A stretch of DNA of 64,000 nt from positions 62,001 through 126,000 of the forward strand of contig JARJHS010000010.1 in the NCBI GenBank assembly GCA_029269725.1, in the 5' to 3' direction. Source of the stretch: Pollutibacter soli. GTDB taxonomy: Bacteria > Bacteroidota > Bacteroidia > Chitinophagales > Chitinophagaceae. Shown here piece after piece: positions 9,814 to 15,767 of the stretch (its first letter is position 1; every line of letters begins with the position of its first letter). Made by a program: the position numbers and the translations under genes. The notes under the pieces are model-generated. The model worked only from the letters and a program-made list of their open reading frames with translations. It ran no database searches and had not been told where the DNA came from.

Positions 9814-9971
9814 CCCCTGGCTAAGTCCAGGGACAATTGAAAACAAATTCAACATTCGAAAGAGCTTACCTTCAACTTTCAACTTAGGCTTTCAACAGCT
9901 CCTGGCTAAAGCCTGGGACAATTGGAAACAAATTCAACATTCGCAAGAACTTACTTTCCACCTTCCACCTT
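9814..9971. repeat. Two imperfect direct copies, about 72 bp each, in a 488-bp gene-free gap
   Basis: Copies lie at 9814-9886 and 9898-9971. Each begins with a CCTGGCTAA-type REP-like motif followed by GGGACAATTG and AAACAAATTCAACATTCG, and ends in a run of 7-bp units (TTCAACT in the first copy, TTCCACC in the second). The rest of the gap (9555-10042) contains a short GTTGAAA-type stretch near 9670, the TetR promoter at the right end, and no gene that I can support. Confidence 0.7.
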
Positions 9972-9997
9972 AAACTTTACACCCCTGCGATCCTTAT

Positions 9998-10028
9998 TTG
10001 TCTATCTACTAAAAGGTAGGTATCTTCG
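9998..10028 (+). promoter_or_regulatory. Putative promoter with operator-like palindrome for the TetR-fabF operon
   Basis: TTG (9998-10000), a 20-bp spacer and TATCTTCG (10021-10028) match the Bacteroidetes TTG-N19..22-TAnnTTTG pattern with one mismatch. The spacer holds CTACTAAAAGGTAG (10006-10019), an imperfect inverted repeat with CTAC/GTAG arms, where a TetR-type repressor could bind and block RNA polymerase. The predicted start of transcription is about 10 bp before the TTG start codon at 10043. Autoregulation is inferred. Confidence 0.45.
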
Positions 10029-10042
10029 CGGAAATTTTTGAA

Positions 10043-10603
10043 TTGCCGGATACCCGCACAGAAATTATCCGCTTGGGCGATAAGCTGATCCGTGAGCAGG
10101 GCTATAACGGCTTCAGCTTCACTGACATCAGCAAAGTGCTGGGCATCAGAAATGCTTCGATACATTATTATTTCCCGACGAAGACTGATCTGGGAATTGC
10201 GGTTGTAAAAAGACAACACGAAGAGTTGAACCAAATCGTAAGGAATTCGGCAAAATCTGATCCTGTGAAACAACTGAGCCGTTTCATGGATATGTATAAT
10301 ACACTCCATAACGATGGACAGGTATGTATCGTGGGTTCGCTCGCTACTGATCTTAACACGATTGAAAAGCCGGTTAGAAAAGAATTAAAATTTCTGGCAG
10401 ATGATATTCTGCTATGGATGAAGACAATTCTCGAAGAAGGTAAAAAGCAAGGTATCTTTCATTATAAAATTTCCTCCCGGGCAAAAGCGCTTTTGATTAT
10501 CTCCAATATAATGGCAGCTTTGCAGCTTTCGAGAATTACAGATCCGGGGGATTTTGATCTGATAAGGAATTCAATCATTAAAGAACTAAAAACAGGATCA
10601 TGA
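10043..10603 (+). CDS. TetR/AcrR-family transcriptional regulator
   Basis: DNA-binding repressor of 186 residues. The N-terminal helix-turn-helix is clear (FSFTDISKVLGIRNASIHYYFPTK, residues about 25-48), followed by a helical ligand-binding domain with no recognisable ligand motif. The start used is TTG 10043, giving MPDTRTEI; I see no in-frame ATG nearby that keeps the whole HTH domain. Its last codons overlap fabF (ATGA), so the two genes are translationally coupled and the regulator probably controls the ketoacyl synthase and senses a lipid-type or aromatic ligand. Confidence 0.9.
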   Translation: MPDTRTEIIRLGDKLIREQGYNGFSFTDISKVLGIRNASIHYYFPTKTDLGIAVVKRQHEELNQIVRNSAKSDPVKQLSRFMDMYNTLHNDGQVCIVGSLATDLNTIEKPVRKELKFLADDILLWMKTILEEGKKQGIFHYKISSRAKALLIISNIMAALQLSRITDPGDFDLIRNSIIKELKTGS

Positions 10604-11844
10604 AAAGAGTTGTTGTTACAGGCATTGGCGCATTAACACCGATAGGTAATACAGCGGAAACTTTCTGGAATAATCTACTCGCCGGTAAAAGCGGGGCAGC
10701 GAATATCACTAAGCTGAATGTTGAAAAATTCAAAACCCGCTTCGCGTGCGAACTGAAAAATTTCAATGCAGCTGATTATTTAGACAAAGCAGAGATCCGT
10801 CGTAATGATCTGTATACGCAATATGCTTTGATTGCAACAGCAGAGGCGATTGGCCATGCGGGAATCAATTTTGAAAACCTGAACAGGAACAGGATCGGTG
10901 TGATCTGGGGATCCGGAAATGGTGGTATACACACTTTCGAAGAACAGGTAACTGAATTCGCTAACGGCGACGGTACTCCGAGATTCAATCCTTTCTTCAT
11001 TCCGAAAATGATTGTCGATATAGCATCAGGCGTGATTTCCATCCGTTACGGACTTCGCGGAATCAATTATACTACCGTATCTGCCTGTGCTACTTCCAAT
11101 ACAGCCATCATTGATTCTTTTAACTATATACGCTGGAACAAAGCAGATATGATCATTACCGGCGGTTCTGAAGCAGCGATTACTTACAGCGGTCTCGGCG
11201 GATTCAGTGCGGCAAAAGCATTGTCAACGAATAATGAATCACCCGAAACAGCTTCGCGTCCCTTTGATGTCAGCAGGGATGGTTTTGTGATGGGAGAAGG
11301 TGCGGGTGCAGTCATCCTGGAATCACTCGATCATGCGCTTGCCAGAAATGCACCCATTCTTGCTGAAGTTGTTGGCGGTGGAATGGCTGCCGATGCTTAT
11401 CACCTTACGGGAACGCATCCGGAAGGCGAGGGGGCTTATCTCGGAATGATGGCAGCGCTGGAGGATGCCGGTCTTCGTCCGGACGATATTGACTACCTCA
11501 ATGCGCATGCAACATCAACAAAGCTGGGCGATGAAAGTGAACTGATCGCAGCAGGCCGTGTATTCGGCGCTGCAAAAAACCTTCATGTCGGGGCTACAAA
11601 ATCCATGACAGGTCATTTGCTTGGAGCGGCTGGAGCTATAGAAAGTATTGCCTGTATAAACGCAGTACAGCAGGATATCATTCCACCTACCATCAATACA
11701 AAAGAAATTGAACCTGAATTTAAAGATCGCTTCCAGTTTGTGTTGGGTGAGCCGGTAAAGAAGAAAGTGGATTATGCATTGAACAACACTTTTGGTTTCG
11801 GCGGACATATTGCCACATCCATCTTTAAAAAATACAAAGCCTGA
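10600..11844 (+). CDS. Beta-ketoacyl-ACP synthase II-like (FabF family)
   Basis: Condensing enzyme of 414 residues that extends acyl chains bound to acyl carrier protein. The Cys-His-His triad of the KAS II group is present: Cys in VSACATSN, His in NAHATSTKLGD, His in KSMTGHLLGAAGA. GFGGHIATS near the C terminus is the usual glycine loop. The gene has no fatty-acid synthesis neighbours (no acpP or fabG) but is coupled to a TetR regulator. It may therefore be a second, regulated FabF paralogue used for special lipids, stress or a small secondary product rather than the housekeeping enzyme; this last point is inference. Confidence 0.92.
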   Translation: MKRVVVTGIGALTPIGNTAETFWNNLLAGKSGAANITKLNVEKFKTRFACELKNFNAADYLDKAEIRRNDLYTQYALIATAEAIGHAGINFENLNRNRIGVIWGSGNGGIHTFEEQVTEFANGDGTPRFNPFFIPKMIVDIASGVISIRYGLRGINYTTVSACATSNTAIIDSFNYIRWNKADMIITGGSEAAITYSGLGGFSAAKALSTNNESPETASRPFDVSRDGFVMGEGAGAVILESLDHALARNAPILAEVVGGGMAADAYHLTGTHPEGEGAYLGMMAALEDAGLRPDDIDYLNAHATSTKLGDESELIAAGRVFGAAKNLHVGATKSMTGHLLGAAGAIESIACINAVQQDIIPPTINTKEIEPEFKDRFQFVLGEPVKKKVDYALNNTFGFGGHIATSIFKKYKA

Positions 11845-11909
11845 TATTTATTCACCTGTGTTGCAATCCTGTGTGTTAGTAATTATATTGGGCGATAATT
11901 GTTGATTAC

Positions 11910-12368
11910 TTGCAGGAGGAAATCTTGTCCTTTCTCAGGTGTTCGGTGACGGGGTTGCCTCTCAGGCTGCAGGTCATTGAAGAGGTTGAACGCACCTATC
12001 AACAGGGCAGGATAACCGAAATAAAAACGGGCATCCTTTCAGTTGGGAATGGTTGGTTCTACCCGGTGATTGATGGTATTCCCCGCATGCTGCCGGAAGC
12101 TGTTTATGATTATGCCGGTTTTTTAAGAACACATATTCCTGATTTCGATCAGCAGGTTGAAACCCTGGAAGAAAGGTACAATCAGATTGCTTCAGGAAAC
12201 CGGCAGAAAAACAGCAGGACCAAGGCAAGTTTTGCGATGGAGTGGAAATTTTTTCATCCTGAAAAAAAAGACAAGCTCTGGCATTTTGACCAGGCGTCGT
12301 TAGGATCACTTTTTTTATTGGAAACAGGTTTTGCAGGAAGCAGATATCGAAGGAAAGCTGGTATTTGA
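11910..12368 (+). CDS. Trm112-like N-terminal part of a frameshifted methyltransferase
   Basis: A 152-codon frame starting at TTG 11910, 65 bp after fabF. Residues 1-60 resemble the Trm112-like domain that precedes many class I methyltransferases (LRCSVTGLPLRL and NGWFYPVIDGIPRMLP), although the second metal-ligand cysteine is absent. The frame reaches a run of seven T at 12310-12316 and then reads unrelated residues to a stop at 12368. Removing one T joins it in frame to the methyltransferase domain at 12331-12972, giving a protein of about 354 residues. The start codon is uncertain. See the finding on the T7 run. Confidence 0.6.
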   Translation: MQEEILSFLRCSVTGLPLRLQVIEEVERTYQQGRITEIKTGILSVGNGWFYPVIDGIPRMLPEAVYDYAGFLRTHIPDFDQQVETLEERYNQIASGNRQKNSRTKASFAMEWKFFHPEKKDKLWHFDQASLGSLFLLETGFAGSRYRRKAGI

Positions 12369-12972
12369 TGCAGGCAGCGGGCATGGCATACTTACTTCCG
12401 CTGTAGCAGGAATGGGAGCCAAGGCAATTGGAATGGAGTTAAGTCTTGCTGTTGATAATGCCTGCCAGCGAAATACTAATGCCCGGGCCTGGTATGTGCA
12501 GGGAGATGTACAGTTACCACCTTTTGCACCAGGTATTTTTGATATCCTGTACTCCAATGGAGTTCTTCATCATACCAATAACACTAAATTGTCGCTTTCG
12601 TTAGTCGAACCAATGTTGAAAGCGGGAGCCCTGATTTGTTTATGGTTGTATCAGCCCTGTGAGAATAAATTGCACCAGCTGAGTACGAAAGCGAGAAGAG
12701 TCTTCTCAAAAATTCCTTTAAAGTTCGCTGTTGCAATTTTGATCATTTTTGTACTTCCCTTTACTTTTATCATCAGGAAGATCAACGGGCAGTTTGACTT
12801 GCATTATCGCGAGGAGATAATCGATCTGCTGGACGCCTTTACTCCTGAATTCAGGAATGAAATTCCTCAGGCGCAGGCAATGGCGTGGCTGCAGCAACTG
12901 GGATTGTCAACCTGCGGGATAACCAGTTCAGGTGTTTTCGGTTATCCGATCACAGGATGTAAAACGGATTAA
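12331..12972 (+). CDS. Class I SAM-dependent methyltransferase domain, downstream part of a frameshifted gene
   Basis: The frame encodes the SAM-binding core: VFDAGSGHGILTSAVAGMGAKAIGMELS (motif I and the acidic end of beta 2), then DVQLPPFAPGIFDILYSNGVLHH (motif IV region). A hydrophobic stretch around residues 125-145 (FAVAILIIFVLPFTFII) follows. It lacks its own N-terminal part: the sequence before ATG 12331 in this frame continues upstream to the T7 run and joins the frame starting at 11910. The substrate is unknown. As it stands, the product would be either two separate polypeptides or one made by slippage. Confidence 0.65.
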   Translation: MQEADIEGKLVFDAGSGHGILTSAVAGMGAKAIGMELSLAVDNACQRNTNARAWYVQGDVQLPPFAPGIFDILYSNGVLHHTNNTKLSLSLVEPMLKAGALICLWLYQPCENKLHQLSTKARRVFSKIPLKFAVAILIIFVLPFTFIIRKINGQFDLHYREEIIDLLDAFTPEFRNEIPQAQAMAWLQQLGLSTCGITSSGVFGYPITGCKTD

Positions 12973-12977
12973 ATCAA

Positions 12978-13430
12978 ATGGAATTTTTCACAATAACGAA
13001 TGCTGATGCCGCGGAATATCCGCTGATCACGGAGATATGGGAAGCTTCCGTAAGATCAACGCATCATTTCCTGACAGAAGAGGACATCCGGTATTTCAAA
13101 CCAATGGTGGGGGAACATCTGGCGCAGGTTGACTTGTATGTGATACGCGAATCTGGAAATATTCGCGGGTTTCTTGGGCTGTCAGGAGATAAAATCGAAA
13201 TGCTATTTATTGATCCCGTTGCTTTCGGAAAAGGTCTTGGTAAGAAATTGTTGACCTATGCAATTTATGAAAAAGGATTTCGGAAAGTTGATGTGAATGA
13301 ACAGAATCCATCTGCGGTTGGGTTTTACGAGCATATGGGCTTTGCAGTCACAAGTCGATCTCCTTTGGATCCGCAGGGAAAACCATTTCCAATCCTGCAC
13401 ATGGAATGGAAAGAAGATATTGCCGGATAG
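12978..13430 (+). CDS. GNAT-family N-acetyltransferase
   Basis: Cytoplasmic acetyl-CoA-dependent acyltransferase of 150 residues. The acetyl-CoA-binding motif A is IDPVAFGKGLGKKLLTYA (residues about 76-93), followed by NEQNPSAVGFYEHMGF, the typical motif B. The overall pattern resembles the YjaB-type small GNAT proteins. It starts 5 bp after the methyltransferase gene on the same strand and may be cotranscribed. The acceptor substrate is not identifiable. Confidence 0.88.
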   Translation: MEFFTITNADAAEYPLITEIWEASVRSTHHFLTEEDIRYFKPMVGEHLAQVDLYVIRESGNIRGFLGLSGDKIEMLFIDPVAFGKGLGKKLLTYAIYEKGFRKVDVNEQNPSAVGFYEHMGFAVTSRSPLDPQGKPFPILHMEWKEDIAG

Positions 13431-13511
13431 TTAAAACAAATTGCCGGCTCTATTGTTTGAATGATAAATTGTCCGGGTTTTTATAGAACAAAAAATGGAA
13501 GTTGCTGACAT

Positions 13512-14180
13512 ATGTTTAGAATTCTGATTATGCTGACTGGCCTTACGCTGATCAATTTTATTTATGGTTGTGTATATCCTTCGCGTGCGCAAAAAAATGC
13601 ACTGAAGCGAGCGAAAGAGCGCACTTATGATGTTATCGTTGTACCTGGTGTACCGCTCGAAAACGGCAAATGGAGCCGTACTATGAAGGGCAGGATTTAT
13701 TGGTCGAAATATCTTTTTGATATTGGTGTGGCAAGAAATGTCATGTTCTCGGGATCGGCCGTGTATACACCTTACCGCGAAGCAGAAGTGATGGCTTTAT
13801 ATGCCGAGGCCATTGGGATTCCCAAAGAAAATATTTATACGGAAACGCGGGCGGAACACAGTACTGAAAACATCTACTACAGTTATTATAAAGCAAAAGA
13901 GCTTGGCTTTGAAACGGTAGCGCTGGCATCCGATCCTTTTCAGTCAAAAATGCTGAGGGATTTTGCAAAGAACAAGATCAGCCAGGATATTGGCATCATC
14001 CCGATGGTGATGGATACCCTCAATACCATCGAGCCCACCATGATTGATCCTGTCATCAATTTTGAAAGTCTACTGGTGAAAGACTTCGTTCCGATCACTA
14101 AAAGAGAAAGTATCTGGAAGCGATTAAGAGGAACCCGCGGAAAGAATATCGACTATTCTGTTGCCGACGCGGCGAAGTAA
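13512..14180 (+). CDS. YdcF/SanA-like (DUF218) protein, probable lipoprotein
   Basis: A protein of 222 residues with the DUF218 fold seen in SanA, YdcF and ElyC, proteins linked to cell-envelope integrity. The core features are DVIVVPGVPLENGKWS, RIYWSKYLFDIGVARNVMFSG, a REAEVMALYAEAIGIPKENI segment, and ALASDPFQSKM. The N terminus is hydrophobic and ends in FIYGC, so it may be a lipid-anchored protein facing the periplasm. The biochemical activity of this family is not established for this branch. Confidence 0.8.
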   Translation: MFRILIMLTGLTLINFIYGCVYPSRAQKNALKRAKERTYDVIVVPGVPLENGKWSRTMKGRIYWSKYLFDIGVARNVMFSGSAVYTPYREAEVMALYAEAIGIPKENIYTETRAEHSTENIYYSYYKAKELGFETVALASDPFQSKMLRDFAKNKISQDIGIIPMVMDTLNTIEPTMIDPVINFESLLVKDFVPITKRESIWKRLRGTRGKNIDYSVADAAK

Positions 14181-14295
14181 AAGATTTTTGGTTCCTGTTC
14201 CGGATTTCTACAATTCATCCGCAAATTCCGCAATTCGAACCGGATTTGATTGATCAGGTGTTGCATTGATTGTTGTTTTACATCAAGAATTAACA

Positions 14296-15111
14296 ATGAT
14301 TAAAAGAACAATTATGCAAAAGACGAAAATGCTCAACCGAATCAGCCTGGTATTATTCAGCAGCCTGTTGTTAGTAGCCAGTTCATGTAAAAAAGATGAT
14401 AAACCGAATCCGCAACCTGAGCCACAAAGCAAACTCACTGAGTACAAGGATGGTGAAGATTTTGTGCGCTTCCAGTACAATACTGACGGAACGATTAAGA
14501 AAGCTACCGTTAAAAATGAAATCAATACGGATAATGATATCGTTGATTTCACTCTCACCTATAATGATCAGAAAGTGATCACTGAAATGAACAGCAGCTC
14601 TGGTGAAAAAATTGTTCCGGTGTATGCCAATGGTGTTCTCGAGCGTGCCGATATTTTTATGGCAGGTGAGCGTACCGGTTATACAAACTATGTGTTTGAA
14701 AACGGGTACATGAAAAAAGCGACCATCTATGTTGGATCGGGCGTTGAATTCGAACCCATCCTTGAATTCGACTACAATTACAATGCAAACGGAAATGTAA
14801 CACAGGGCGTGATTATGATTGGTACTGATGTTCCTGGTCAGATGTTGAGAGCAGGGCATGTTAACCTTCAGCATGATACCAAAACAAATCCACTGTTTGC
14901 CTTCCGCGATTTTTTTGCGTTGCTCTGGCAGGGTCCTTCAAAAAACAACGTGACCGTGGAAGATGTGTTTGATGAAAACCAGGTACAGACTGATAAAAAT
15001 GTATACACCTATAACTACAATATCAAAGGATTTCCAAATGGTGCAACGGTGAAAAGTGGATTGCCCGGTCAGCCGCAGACGGAGAGTACTGTAGGATTTG
15101 TGTACCAGTAA
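14296..15111 (+). CDS. Hypothetical lipoprotein with YD-like beta repeats
   Basis: Secreted lipoprotein of about 271 residues with a clear signal and lipobox (LLLVASSC), then an acidic/proline linker (KKDDKPNPQPEPQ). The mature part has several short units with F-x-Y-N-x-D/N-G and turn-rich beta patterns, recalling the YD/RHS-like repeats of DUF4595-type Bacteroidetes lipoproteins. ATG 14296 or ATG 14314 are both possible starts; the frame is open further upstream but without a better start. Its stop codon TAA is the first part of a 7-bp repeat block (15109 on). Function unknown. Confidence 0.72.
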   Translation: MIKRTIMQKTKMLNRISLVLFSSLLLVASSCKKDDKPNPQPEPQSKLTEYKDGEDFVRFQYNTDGTIKKATVKNEINTDNDIVDFTLTYNDQKVITEMNSSSGEKIVPVYANGVLERADIFMAGERTGYTNYVFENGYMKKATIYVGSGVEFEPILEFDYNYNANGNVTQGVIMIGTDVPGQMLRAGHVNLQHDTKTNPLFAFRDFFALLWQGPSKNNVTVEDVFDENQVQTDKNVYTYNYNIKGFPNGATVKSGLPGQPQTESTVGFVYQ

Positions 15112-15381
15112 GTAGTAGGAAGGAAGTAGGGGTTGAATGTAAAAAGAGGAAAGTTAGCTTTTGTGAAAGTACTTTTTTCAATAACAGCAAGTCTAAACCT
15201 GGGAAATATGAAAGATCGGCGATGTGGGAAGATGCATTTTTCAATTTACACTGGTCTCAGCTAAAAGGAAAAGTGAAAAGTTGACTGGTGAAGGATGAAA
15301 GTTAGATGATGTGGATAGTGAGTGTATGCTCAATCAGCCTACGCTTAAACCAGGGGAAAAATGAAAGGTCAGCGATGTGGA
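15107..15381. repeat. Heptad stub and three imperfect copies of an ATGAAAG...GATGTGG unit
   Basis: Directly at the lipoprotein stop, 15107-15130 reads as 7-bp units (AGTAAGT, AGTAGGA, AGGAAGT). Then an approximately 37-bp unit occurs three times, at 15192-15229, 15284-15318 and 15342-15381; copies 1 and 3 start with CTAAACCTGGGAAA or CTTAAACCAGGGGAAA and all three contain ATGAAAG and GATGTGG. No gene is supported in 15112-15766. Confidence 0.6.
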
Positions 15382-15519
15382 CCGGTTTTAACCATGATCT
15401 TAAGTTGAGAACTGAACTGAATTGTGTGAGAAATGAAATTTGATCAAACACCAGGTCACTCAGGTTGTAAAATGTTAACCCTGATCTCAACACTTTAGAC
15501 TTTTGGTTTTGAATGTTTG

Positions 15520-15550
15520 AAAAGCCCGGCCATTTTGGTCGGGTTTTTTT
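15520..15550 (+). terminator. Rho-independent terminator
   Basis: GC-rich stem CCCGGCC / GGTCGGG (six of seven pairs) with an ATTTT loop, followed by seven T. It would stop transcripts coming from the lipoprotein gene about 400 bp upstream, and stands between it and the convergent dehydrogenase gene. Confidence 0.75.
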
Positions 15551-15636
15551 CGAATGAAAACTGAAAAAATCTTTAAAGAAACGAATTGCAATTCTTCAAT
15601 TCAACAGGCCCTGTTAAGACAATATGCGTGCCGGCA

Positions 15637-15767
15637 GGCTGTTCCAAACGAACAAGATTTCCCGCAGATCCCGCGGATTAAATACACGCTGATTTACGCA
15701 GATATTATCGCAAGGTCTTCCAAACGAACAACGAAGAACGAACAACGAACAACGAACAACGAACAAC
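15637..15767. repeat. GGCTGTTC linker and six GAACAAC heptads
   Basis: The linker GGCTGTTCCAA (15637-15647) is followed by AACGAACAAG. At 15726-15767 six tandem 7-bp units run without interruption: GAACAAC, GAAGAAC and four further GAACAAC. The last C of the last unit is part of the complement of the dehydrogenase stop codon (CTA at 15767-15769). Confidence 0.85.

Noticed and set aside
15726-15767. GAACAAC runs as a CRISPR array
   Set aside because: There are no unique spacers; units are contiguous 7-bp repeats, and no cas genes are in the window.
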